Below, piece by piece: positions 26,174 through 34,156 of a DNA stretch of 64,000 bases (position 1 is the stretch's first letter; every line of letters starts with the position of its first letter). Both the position numbers and the translations under genes were made by a program. This DNA comes from Terriglobia bacterium (GTDB lineage: Bacteria; Acidobacteriota; Terriglobia; Terriglobales; Acidobacteriaceae). The stretch spans positions 62,001 through 126,000 of the forward strand of contig JAVUPY010000088.1 of assembly GCA_032252755.1 (NCBI GenBank), given 5' to 3'. The notes under the pieces are model-generated. The model had not been told where the DNA came from and did no database searches. It was given only the letters and a program-made list of their open reading frames with translations.

Positions 26174-28240
26174 GTGAAAGCGAAGGATCAAAGACTTGTC
26201 ACGGCAACCGTGCTGGCAGGATTGGCATTGTTGCTCTCCCCCATCCTTGTTCCTGGCGGAGCGAGCACGGCGTGGGCTGAATCGAGAAACAGGACGTCGA
26301 CGCTCGTTGTGAGCCCGACATCCTTGTCATTCAGCTATCAGCAAGGCGGAGCATTGCCGACCGCCCAATCTCTTTCAATCAGCACCGGAAACCGGCATCA
26401 GAGTTTTTCGGTTTCTATCTCAGGCGGGACATGGCTCTCCGCTGGTCCTGCAAGCGGCACCACGCCGGGAACCGTAACGGTTTCGGCCAAGCCCGGAAGT
26501 CTTGCCGCCGGCACGTATAGCGGCGCAGTGACTATCTCCTCCGGTGGGCGGTCGGCGACGGTTCCCGTGAAACTGACGATTACAACCTCGTCATCTGGTG
26601 GTGGTGGCGGCGGCGGCACCGGCACCGGCAGTTATGCCCTGCTCGCCTGGAGCGAGTTAGGCATGCATTGCATGGACGGCAAGGACTATTCCGTGTTTTC
26701 CGTGCTTCCACCCTACAACACGATTTATGCCAAGCTGCTTACCAAGGGCAGCCAGCCCGTCCCGGTGACATCCGGCATAACAATCACGTACGCGGCAATG
26801 GCCGACAGCACCGGATCTATCAATACAACTTCGTACGGTACGAGCACGGTCGCGCAGAAAACGAACTTCTGGACGTTTGTCCGGTTGCTTTTCCTCGGCC
26901 AGCCTCTCCCCGACGTCGGACTGCACAACTACCCGGTGCAGAGCCTCACCCCGCAGCAGATGACTTACGACAGCACGAAGGGACTTTGGAAAGCCGAAGG
27001 CATTCCCACCGCTCCTTACGACGACAAGGGAGCCAGCAAGCCGTACCCGATGGCGCAGATCGTAGCGAAGAACTCGTCGGGACAGGTCATCGCAACCGCT
27101 GCCATCGTTCTCGCCGTGAGCGACGAGATGAGTTGCAAGAACTGCCACTCATCCGGAACCAACAGCGCTGCAATGCCTTCCGGCGGATGGATCACGCAGT
27201 ATTCCGCCGCGCAAAACGTAAAGCTCAACATCCTAAAGAAGCATGACGACGACCATCCAATCCCAGCCGCAGTGCTTTCGGCCGTGCAGTCGAAGGGATA
27301 CAACTACCAGGCAAGTCTCTACCAGACGGCGTTAGCCGGAGGCGCGCTCGATAATCCGGTACTGTGCGCATCCTGTCACGTGTCGAACGCACTGAACGCC
27401 GCCGGCATGGACACCGGCGTGAAAGACAGTTCCGGCAAGTCGCTGGTTCCGCCTCTTACGCAATCCATGCATACGTTGCACTCGAGCGTCACGCTCCCGG
27501 GCAGCACGACGACGCTCGACAACGCAACCGACCCTGCGAACAGCTGCTACCAGTGCCACCCGGGCGCGACTACCAAGTGCCAGCGCGGCGCCATGAGCGG
27601 CGTCGCGTGTTACAGCTGCCACGGCAATCTCAGCCGCGTCGGCGTTGCCACCCGCCAGGGATGGCTTGACGAACCGAATTGCCAGATGTGCCACCAGAAC
27701 GCGACGACGTACTCGACCGCGTTCACTTCCACCAACATTGGTCCGAGCGGGACGCAGCGCACCAGTTCCGACCAGACCTTCGCGACCAACTCTAACGTTC
27801 CGTCCAGCGGCTTCAGCCTCTACCGCTTCAGCCAGGGGCACGGATCAACCGAGTGCTCGGCGTGTCACGGATCGCAACACTCCGAATACCCCACGAATCA
27901 GGCCAATGACAACGTCTACAGCACGAACCTGCAAGGCTATGCCGGGCGGATTACCGAGTGCGCTACCTGCCATGGCACCAGCCTGGCAACCACCAATAAC
28001 GGCGGACCGCACGGGATGCACACCGTCGGACAGTCATGGGTGAGCAGTCACCCGCAGTATGCGCAGGGCGGCGGATACACGGCATGCGCTTACTGTCACG
28101 GCTCCACTTACCAGGGAAGCTCGCGCTCAACGCTGCTCACCACTAAGACATTCAACGTGGATGACGGAAGGACGAAGACGCTGAGTTCGGGTCACCAGGT
28201 CAGTTGCTACGACTGCCACAACGGACCGACCGGCGGATAA
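26174..28240 (+). CDS. Exported multihaem c-type cytochrome with nine CxxCH motifs and an N-terminal beta domain
   Basis: A 688-residue secreted electron-transfer protein. A signal peptide (about 1-35, LAGLALLLSPILVPGGASTAWA) is followed by a BACON/Ig-like domain (about 42-137: LVVSPTSLSFSYQQGG ... GTYSGAVTISSGGRSATVPVKLTI). A glycine linker of seven residues comes next. Then a region with YALLAWSELGMHCMDGKDYSVF precedes nine CxxCH haem sites (CKNCH, CASCH, CYQCH, CYSCH, CQMCH, CSACH, CATCH, CAYCH, CYDCH). GTG 26174 has GGAGGA upstream. The glycine linker and beta domain suggest surface or outer-membrane display. No cytochrome-maturation or respiratory genes are nearby, so its redox partner is unknown. 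Confidence 0.9.
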   Translation: MKAKDQRLVTATVLAGLALLLSPILVPGGASTAWAESRNRTSTLVVSPTSLSFSYQQGGALPTAQSLSISTGNRHQSFSVSISGGTWLSAGPASGTTPGTVTVSAKPGSLAAGTYSGAVTISSGGRSATVPVKLTITTSSSGGGGGGGTGTGSYALLAWSELGMHCMDGKDYSVFSVLPPYNTIYAKLLTKGSQPVPVTSGITITYAAMADSTGSINTTSYGTSTVAQKTNFWTFVRLLFLGQPLPDVGLHNYPVQSLTPQQMTYDSTKGLWKAEGIPTAPYDDKGASKPYPMAQIVAKNSSGQVIATAAIVLAVSDEMSCKNCHSSGTNSAAMPSGGWITQYSAAQNVKLNILKKHDDDHPIPAAVLSAVQSKGYNYQASLYQTALAGGALDNPVLCASCHVSNALNAAGMDTGVKDSSGKSLVPPLTQSMHTLHSSVTLPGSTTTLDNATDPANSCYQCHPGATTKCQRGAMSGVACYSCHGNLSRVGVATRQGWLDEPNCQMCHQNATTYSTAFTSTNIGPSGTQRTSSDQTFATNSNVPSSGFSLYRFSQGHGSTECSACHGSQHSEYPTNQANDNVYSTNLQGYAGRITECATCHGTSLATTNNGGPHGMHTVGQSWVSSHPQYAQGGGYTACAYCHGSTYQGSSRSTLLTTKTFNVDDGRTKTLSSGHQVSCYDCHNGPTGG

Positions 28241-28260
28241 CCCCTACTGGAGGTCAACGC

Positions 28261-28301
28261 ACGCAAGGCTCTCGGTTAACTTGCTGCCGAGAGCCTTGCG
28301 T
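28261..28301. terminator. Perfect 15-bp hairpin between convergent genes
   Basis: ACGCAAGGCTCTCGG (28261-28275) and CCGAGAGCCTTGCGT (28287-28301) form a flawless stem with an 11-nt loop. No T-run follows on either strand, so it may be a bidirectional processing or 3'-end stabilising structure between the cytochrome and efflux genes. Confidence 0.6.
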
Positions 28302-28342
28302 CTTCAACTGGAAACTGAGAACCGAGGACTGGTACCTGCGTC

Positions 28343-29908
28343 TCAGTGCATTGCCGCGCCCCCGCCGCCCTTATGCCGAGGTTTGCGCATCAGGAACACC
28401 AGCGGGATCATGCAGAAGAAAATAATGCCCAGCAGGCGGAAGGACTTAATGAAGGCGAGCATGGCCGCCTCGCGTTCCATCATGCCGAAAATCGCGGCAT
28501 AGGCCTGCTGCGTTGCCGTATACACGTCCGCCCCGCCCTTCATCATTGTCGCCCGCAACCCCGCTATCGCTGAAGTAGCCGCGGTATTGTATGGCGTAAT
28601 GTTCCCACTCAAGACATTGAGATCGCTGCGCGTGGAGCGAGCGTAAATCGTTGTTACCGAGGCAATGCCGATGCTGGCGCCGATATTTCGCATCAAGTTG
28701 AAGAGGCTGGTCGCGTTGCCCATCTTCTCGACCGGCACCGCGTCATTCGTGACTGTGGTGAGCGGAACGAAGAGCAGGCCCATCGCGGTTCCCTGCAGAA
28801 TCTGCGGCCAGAAGATGTCCCAGTACCCGGCGTTCAGGTCCAAGCCGCCAAGCAGGATGAGGCTGTACCCCGCTGCGATCAGGCCAATGATCAATAACTT
28901 TCGTGGCTCGATCTTCCCCATGAGAATGCCGACTATCGGCATGAACAGGAACGAACCGAGACCGCGTGGCAGCATGGCATACCCCGACTGCAGCGCCGGA
29001 TATCCCATGATCGTCTGCAGCCAGATCGGCAGCAGCACCGTGCTTCCGTAGAGCACGAACCCGAGAATGGTCATCATGAAAACGCCGGTCGCATAGGTTC
29101 GATTTCGGAAAACACCGAGATCGACAATCGGATGTTTCGTCATCAACTCGCGAATAGTAAAGGCGACTAGACCAAAAATCGCGAGAACACATAGGGTGCG
29201 AATGAAATCCGAGCTGAACCAATCTTCCGTCTGGCCTTTGTCGAGCAAAACCTGCAACGATCCGATGCCGATGACCAGGAAGCCCATCCCGATGTAGTCG
29301 ATATACGCCGATTTCCTGCCGATATAGGGCGGGTCCCAGACGAACAGCTTGGCCATGATGGTGGCCATGATTCCGACCGGCAGGTTGATGTAAAAGACCC
29401 AGCGCCAGCTGTAAGTATCGGTGATCCAGCCGCCCAGCACCGGGCCGAGCATTGGAGCAACCACGATGCCGAGCGCCCAGAACGCCATGGCTTTGCCGCG
29501 CTTCTCCGGCGGAAAAGCTTCCAGCATGATGGCCTGCGACAATGGCTGGAGGCCGCCACCAGTCGCGCCCTGGATGACACGGAATATTATGAGAGTGGCA
29601 AGATTCGGAGCCAGTCCGCAGGCGACCGAGGCCATCGTAAACCCCGCCACCGACATCAGCAGGATGCGCTTGCGCCCAAACTGATTCGCCAGCCAGCCCG
29701 TCATTGGGAGGACGATGGCGTTCGAGACTAGGTACGAAGTCAGAACCCAGGTGGTCTCGTCCACCGTCGCCGAGAGGCTGCCCGCGATGTGCGGCAGCGA
29801 CACGTTTACAACGGTCGTATCGAGCACTTCCATGAACGTGCCCAGCATCACCGCTACGGCGACGATCCATGGATTGATTTCGGGCGGATTAGAACGATTC
29901 TCCGGCAT
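28343..29908 (-). CDS. emrB: EmrB/QacA (DHA2) family drug:H+ antiporter
   Basis: A 521-residue inner-membrane pump with about 14 membrane helices. DHA2 signatures are present: VAVAVMLGTFMEVLDTTVVNVSLPHIAGSL in TM1 (motif D1), LTSYLVSNAIVLPMTGWLANQFGRKR (motif A), RVIQGATGGGLQPLSQAI (motif B) and VVAPMLGPVLGGWITD (motif C, antiporter signature). With the EmrA- and TolC-like proteins encoded upstream it should form a tripartite envelope-spanning pump. It is the third gene of tolC-emrA-emrB, 105 nt after emrA; a palindromic repeat fills the gap. Which compounds are exported cannot be told. Confidence 0.94.
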   Translation of the reverse strand: MPENRSNPPEINPWIVAVAVMLGTFMEVLDTTVVNVSLPHIAGSLSATVDETTWVLTSYLVSNAIVLPMTGWLANQFGRKRILLMSVAGFTMASVACGLAPNLATLIIFRVIQGATGGGLQPLSQAIMLEAFPPEKRGKAMAFWALGIVVAPMLGPVLGGWITDTYSWRWVFYINLPVGIMATIMAKLFVWDPPYIGRKSAYIDYIGMGFLVIGIGSLQVLLDKGQTEDWFSSDFIRTLCVLAIFGLVAFTIRELMTKHPIVDLGVFRNRTYATGVFMMTILGFVLYGSTVLLPIWLQTIMGYPALQSGYAMLPRGLGSFLFMPIVGILMGKIEPRKLLIIGLIAAGYSLILLGGLDLNAGYWDIFWPQILQGTAMGLLFVPLTTVTNDAVPVEKMGNATSLFNLMRNIGASIGIASVTTIYARSTRSDLNVLSGNITPYNTAATSAIAGLRATMMKGGADVYTATQQAYAAIFGMMEREAAMLAFIKSFRLLGIIFFCMIPLVFLMRKPRHKGGGGAAMH

Positions 29909-29944
29909 TACTGCGAATTCCCAGTTCTCGGATGAATTGATTCA

Positions 29945-30013
29945 GTGCCAGGCACTCGGTGCTGGGTACTGGGATACCGCATCGCAAGCACCCAGTACCA
30001 ATCGCCCAGCACC
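29945..30013. repeat. CTGGGTACTGGG-type palindromic repeat between emrA and emrB
   Basis: Nested inverted repeats: GTGCC-A-GGCAC (29945-29955), GGTGCTGGG (29958-29966) with CCCAGCACC (30005-30013), and TACTGGG (29967-29973) with CCCAGTA (29991-29997). The outer arm ends exactly at the emrA stop codon. The composition is typical of dispersed intergenic repeats rather than of a terminator. Confidence 0.6.
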
Positions 30014-31258
30014 CTACTTTCCGGTATACACGGTGGGAACCACCGACATACCTGGACGCAGCTGGTGGTTCGGATCTTCCCCAGGATCCAGAACGATCTT
30101 CACCGGCACACGTTGCACCACTTTCACATAATTTCCGGTTGCGTTATCGGCAGGGAGCAGGCTGAAGCGCCCACCCGTCGCGCCACCGATGGAATCCACA
30201 TGCCCCTTGAGGTCCTTGCCGAATGCGTCGACATGGATGGTTACAGCCTGCCCGGGATGCATGTTCTGCAACTGCGTTTCCTTGAAATTTGCCGTGACGT
30301 AGATGTCCGCGAGATTGACGAGTGCTGCCAGCGGCTGGCCCGGCTGGATCGTCTGCCCGACTTCTACGGAGCGCTTGCTGACCTCACCGGCCTCCGGCGC
30401 CCGAACCGTGCAGTACTGCAGGTTCAGTTCCGCCTGTGCGAGGTTTGCCTGTGCCTTCTCGACCGCTGCGTCGGCAGCACCCGCTTTCGCTTCGATCACG
30501 CGCACCTGCTGCGGCCCTGTTTGCGCGCTGCGAACCGCTGCATCAGCTTGTATGACGTGACTTTGCGCAGTTGCAACTGCCGCCCGCGAAGCGTCGACTG
30601 TCGCGCGCGCCGACTGGTCGGCAGCGACTGCGGCGTCATACTGCTGACGCGAAATCTCGTCCTTCGTGATCAGTTGCTTGAAGCGCTCGAGGTCTTTTGC
30701 AACCTTGTCCGCATTCGCTTCGGCTTCACGGACTCGCGCGTTGGCAGCTTCGACCTCGCGCTGTGCAGCGGTACGGTTGGCGACAGCAGCTTCAACACCG
30801 GTCGAAGTGGACGTGCTTGCGATGGGCACGCTGGTGCGCGCGGCGGCCGCCGCCGCTTTCGCATCGGCCAGTTCCGCCTCTGCGCGTTTGACGGCTACGT
30901 CGTAGTCTTTCGGGTCGAGCTGAACTAGAATCGCGCCTGTCTCAACGTGCTGGTTGTCATGGAAGTCAACGCTGATCACAGTTCCGCCCACGCGGGCACT
31001 GATTGGCGTGATGTGGCCGTCGACCTGCGCGTCATCCGTCGATTCCCGAACCGAGTAGTAATGCCAGACGTACGTTCCAGCGACTATAAGCAAAATGATG
31101 CCCGCGATTAACGCATAACGAACGCCGGGATGTTCGCGGAGGTATGCTTTGACACCACGTTTGCGAACAACCGCGGTGTCTTCCTCCGGCCAGGGTCCGT
31201 GCAGGTCGGGGTCTTGAACTTCGAGTTCCTGGTCCTGGGGCTTTCTGGAATCCGGCAC
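30014..31258 (-). CDS. emrA: EmrA/HlyD-family membrane fusion protein
   Basis: A 414-residue periplasmic adaptor anchored by one N-terminal membrane helix (about 47-66, YALIAGIILLIVAGTYVWHYY). It bridges the EmrB-like pump and the TolC-like channel. The lipoyl half-motifs are DAQVDGHITPISARVGGTVISVDFHDNQHVETGAILVQLDPKDYDVAV and, after a long alpha-hairpin (about 125-280, Ala/Glu/Arg-rich), LNLQYCTVRAPEAGEVSKRSVEVGQTIQPGQPL. The GTG start shares one base with the tolC stop (TAGTG), so the two are translationally coupled. Confidence 0.94.
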   Translation of the reverse strand: MPDSRKPQDQELEVQDPDLHGPWPEEDTAVVRKRGVKAYLREHPGVRYALIAGIILLIVAGTYVWHYYSVRESTDDAQVDGHITPISARVGGTVISVDFHDNQHVETGAILVQLDPKDYDVAVKRAEAELADAKAAAAAARTSVPIASTSTSTGVEAAVANRTAAQREVEAANARVREAEANADKVAKDLERFKQLITKDEISRQQYDAAVAADQSARATVDASRAAVATAQSHVIQADAAVRSAQTGPQQVRVIEAKAGAADAAVEKAQANLAQAELNLQYCTVRAPEAGEVSKRSVEVGQTIQPGQPLAALVNLADIYVTANFKETQLQNMHPGQAVTIHVDAFGKDLKGHVDSIGGATGGRFSLLPADNATGNYVKVVQRVPVKIVLDPGEDPNHQLRPGMSVVPTVYTGK

Positions 31259-32712
31259 TAGTGCTGTCCTCCTAAGAATCTTTTCGTCGCCTCTTCGGCA
31301 ACACCGAGGGCGCGCGCCAAGTTCAGCTTGGCCACGTTATGAGCATAAAGACTGTCGATGTAATTCTCTTCCGCCGTGGCGCGTTGCTCTTGTGCCTGCA
31401 CCACTTCCACCGTGTTGGTCACGCCGGCAGCGAAGCGATCGCGCGACTGCGAAACCTGCTCCCGTGCGACCGCAAGCGCGCTGGTTGCCACCTTGAGTTG
31501 CGCTGTTGCGGCATTGACGTCAAGGAAGGCCGTGCGGACCTCGTATTCGATGCGCTGGCGAAGGTCGTCGAGTTCGGCCTGGCGTTGCTGCAATACTGTC
31601 TCGGCCTGCAGGACATCCGCATCGATCTTACGGCCCTCGAAGATGGGAATCGTCACTCCCGTAGCTGCCGTGAAGGTTCCGTGCGAATTCCCGGGAGTCT
31701 TGCCGAGAACTCCGTAATCGCCGTTGACACCTAGTTCCGGATACCGTTCCGCTTTTGCCGCCTTCACCGACAATTCAGCGGCACGAAGCTGCGCCTGCAA
31801 CTGGTGGTAATCCGATCTTTTCTCGTATGCGCGCTTCAGAGCTTCATCAAACGTGATCGGCACCGGTGCGGAATTGGGCATCGTGTCGGCCAGCTTGAAG
31901 TCCTGTCCCATGGGCACACCGATGGTGCGCGCCAGCGAAAGCAGTTGCTTGTCGTAGTCGTTCTGGGCAACGAGGAGTCGCTGCTGCTGCGCCTGCAGTT
32001 CCACCTGTGCGCGCATTACATCGATTCCGGCCGTCATCCCGGCGTTCTTCAGGTTCACCGCCTGGTCATAAAGGGCCTGCGCCGTCTGGACCTCAGCGGT
32101 TACCGCCGCAACCCTGGAAGCATCGGCGAGCGCCTGCAGATAAGAAGAGCCGACTACCAGCACGATGAGATCGCGCGTGTTCTGGTAGGAGTAGCGCGCG
32201 GCGCGAACGTTCTCGCTGGCGGCTCGCTCTTTGTAGAGCGAGTTGAATCCGAGAGTCTCATTGAGAAGCGCGCGACTGTCAAAGATACTGAATGGTCCAA
32301 TGATGCTGGGAGTTCCCGGCGCGATTGGAATTCCGTAGGCCGCCAGGTTGATCTGCTGCACGCTTTCGGCAACGCGCGCGTTGATGTGCGGAAGCATCTC
32401 GCTGAGCGCGCGGAGTCTGGCGGCGCTTGCCGACCTGTTCCCCTGTTCGGAAAGAATAATGCCGAGGTTGTACTTCAGCCCGCGGTCAATGGCATCCAGC
32501 AGCGAGAGAGAGACCGTCCCCGGCTGCAGGGGAGCGGGGCGCGATCCCGCCAGAGGGGTCTGTCCGGCACTGAGCTGCTGTATGACATTGGGGGTAGGCG
32601 GCGGCGTTCCCACGGAATAACCAGCCGCAGGTGTGGTCTGCGCCTCGACCCCTAAGCTCAACAAGAAAAGAATGCCAAACCAAGATAAGTAAGTACGTAC
32701 TTTTATTTTCAC
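31258..32712 (-). CDS. TolC-family outer-membrane efflux protein
   Basis: A 484-residue outer-membrane channel component with a signal peptide (MKIKVRTYLSWFGILFLLSLGVEAQ). Two outer-membrane-efflux repeats of long amphipathic helices follow: LSLLDAIDRGLKYNLGIILSEQ ... and ITFDEALKRAYEKRSDYHQLQAQLRAAELSVKAAKAERYPELGVNGDYG. The end has FAAGVTNTVEVVQAQEQRATAEENYIDSLYAHNVAKLNLARALG, the conserved C-terminal helix of the family. The GTG at 32712 has GGGGGA upstream. First gene of the efflux operon, 221 nt after the response-regulator gene. Confidence 0.94.
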   Translation of the reverse strand: MKIKVRTYLSWFGILFLLSLGVEAQTTPAAGYSVGTPPPTPNVIQQLSAGQTPLAGSRPAPLQPGTVSLSLLDAIDRGLKYNLGIILSEQGNRSASAARLRALSEMLPHINARVAESVQQINLAAYGIPIAPGTPSIIGPFSIFDSRALLNETLGFNSLYKERAASENVRAARYSYQNTRDLIVLVVGSSYLQALADASRVAAVTAEVQTAQALYDQAVNLKNAGMTAGIDVMRAQVELQAQQQRLLVAQNDYDKQLLSLARTIGVPMGQDFKLADTMPNSAPVPITFDEALKRAYEKRSDYHQLQAQLRAAELSVKAAKAERYPELGVNGDYGVLGKTPGNSHGTFTAATGVTIPIFEGRKIDADVLQAETVLQQRQAELDDLRQRIEYEVRTAFLDVNAATAQLKVATSALAVAREQVSQSRDRFAAGVTNTVEVVQAQEQRATAEENYIDSLYAHNVAKLNLARALGVAEEATKRFLGGQH

Positions 32713-32933
32713 AAACTATATCCCCCACCAGCCGCGGAATTTCCGCAGAGACGGGCAAAAAAGATTACCCCGATTTAGATTCGCGAACCCTTCGTTCGGA
32801 CTCATACCTTGCCCTACAGGGGTTCAGGGTAAAGATGCCCAGACAGAAGAAACAGAATTGCTGGAGCCTGGACCAAAATATCAGTGTAAATGAGGGAAGT
32901 AGAACGACCAAATCGAGCAAGCCACCGCAGGCC

Positions 32934-33344
32934 TCAGGAGAAGCGCACCCGGCGAATAGGCTCCGCCTTTGGCGATGATGCTCGGAGCCGTCTCTGCATC
33001 AGTTCCTTTAACTGCTCAGGAAGCGCCGTTGTATTGCTCCCTTTGATGTAGAGAGCGTCGGCACCCATGCGCCGCCACTCGGCAGAAGGTACCGGGTAAG
33101 CTGTCACCACAACGATAATTGGGCGCGGAGACCGATCCCGGGCGGCCCGGACGACCTCGAATCCCGCTGTCGGTGTCTCCATGCTCAGGTCTGTGATCAC
33201 GATCTCAAAGCCGTCGCTTTCAATCGCCGCCCTCGCCTCTGACGCCGACGTTGCCTGCGTAACTCCGAACCCGTTCATCTCCAGCACGGTCGAGAGGAGT
33301 TGAACGATGCGGCTGTCATCATCAACCAGTAATACCCGAGTCAT
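32934..33344 (-). CDS. Single-domain response regulator (receiver only)
   Basis: A 136-residue CheY-like receiver without an output domain. The acidic pair D9/D10 (LLVDDD), phospho-acceptor D52 (IVITDLSME), T in VVVTAY near 86 and K in YIKG near 106 are all present, so it should be phosphorylatable. A basic 20-residue tail (RRLRASSPKAEPIRRVRFS) follows. The ATG at 33344 is preferred over an unsupported upstream extension. It lies 25 nt after the histidine-segment membrane gene and is probably its partner; the efflux operon follows on the same strand. Confidence 0.9.
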   Translation of the reverse strand: MTRVLLVDDDSRIVQLLSTVLEMNGFGVTQATSASEARAAIESDGFEIVITDLSMETPTAGFEVVRAARDRSPRPIIVVVTAYPVPSAEWRRMGADALYIKGSNTTALPEQLKELMQRRLRASSPKAEPIRRVRFS

Positions 33345-33369
33345 AAACGGGGCACCCTGTAGCCCGTAT

Positions 33370-33798
33370 CTATGCTGCCGTCTGGTTCTGGTCGCTGTAA
33401 TCAATGCGGCCGGAAAGCGCATCTGCGGTAGCGTCCTTTAAAGCTAGATTGATGCGGTCCATCGCCTCGTTGGCCGCCTTCACAGATTCACCGTCCCCCA
33501 TCTTCTGAACGAGGAGACACAACGGAAATACCGCATTGCGAACATGATGATTCAATTCCGCCACGATCGCCGCCCTATCAATGGCGTTTCGGTAATGAAC
33601 TTCTTCCTGCCGGAGTTGAATGGCGAGGCAAACTACAACCGTGGTGAGACCTGCAACCAGGTCGCCGATCAGCGCGTGCAACATCGTCCCGGGGTCGTGA
33701 GGGATAGTCGCGAGGTGCACTGCGGCCGCGATGGCGCCAACGATGACGCCGGAGAGGACGGCAAGGCCCAGTTTGCCACCGTTGCTCAACCGTTGCAT
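33370..33798 (-). CDS. Membrane protein with a histidine-kinase dimerisation (H-box) segment but no ATPase domain
   Basis: A 142-residue protein with two membrane segments (about 10-31 and 43-61) and then AIVAELNHHVRNAVFPLCLLVQKM. The E-L-N-H-H-V-R-N string, with His84/His85, matches the phospho-acceptor helix of histidine kinases. The chain ends about 55 residues later, so there is no N/G1/F/G2 nucleotide-binding domain. It could be a phosphotransfer protein, a phosphatase of the adjacent receiver, or a remnant kinase. The reading frame is intact and spacing to the receiver gene is tight (25 nt). Confidence 0.75.
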   Translation of the reverse strand: MQRLSNGGKLGLAVLSGVIVGAIAAAVHLATIPHDPGTMLHALIGDLVAGLTTVVVCLAIQLRQEEVHYRNAIDRAAIVAELNHHVRNAVFPLCLLVQKMGDGESVKAANEAMDRINLALKDATADALSGRIDYSDQNQTAA

Positions 33799-34156
33799 AA
33801 ATCTCCTGCCCGGTGGTGAGTGGAAATGTTCGGTCGACTACTCTCAGGCCGCCAGCTGATATGTTTCCGTTCGGTCCCGAAATGATTTGATGCAAGAACA
33901 ATCCATGGCGCACCCGGGCGGATGCGACGGCACGCAAGTTTCGGTACATGTACCTTCGGGCACTGAACCCGAGGTCAGACGGGAGTTTTCAAGGCGAAGC
34001 TGTGACGAAGCTGCCTTCGGAAGAACCGGGGGCCTACGGTGGAAACGAGGTTTTTGTCCTCTCTTTTCTACACTGGCGCCAACCGTGCCTACGCCCAACG
34101 TAACTAGTTCATCCCCCGGCATTGGCCTAAAGTTGAGCGAGCATAGTTTCAAGGTC
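33799..34156. other. Gene-free 358-bp divergent region before the PilZ gene
   Basis: An in-frame extension of the downstream gene reaches 33887, but its translation is rich in Ser, Pro, Arg and Cys and not protein-like. It is treated as leader/promoter DNA. Short inverted repeats such as GGTACATGTACC (33940-33951) are present. No known riboswitch could be matched by eye. Confidence 0.45.

Noticed and set aside
28743-29870. A 375-codon minus-strand frame within emrB
   Set aside because: Shifted shadow of emrB, Arg/His-rich and with no membrane segments.
32691-32702. Palindrome AAGTACGTACTT as a repressor operator for the efflux operon
   Set aside because: It lies within codons 4-8 of the tolC gene and no TetR/MarR regulator adjoins. 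Symmetry of 12 bp can arise by chance.
33930-34100. c-di-GMP (GEMM) riboswitch before the PilZ gene
   Set aside because: A CACGCAAG string was noticed, but the paired GNRA loop, receptor and P1 of GEMM could not be assembled.
33887-34156. N-terminal extension of the PilZ protein by 90 codons
   Set aside because: Translation is compositionally unlike a folded protein, and the downstream ATG begins a typical helical domain.
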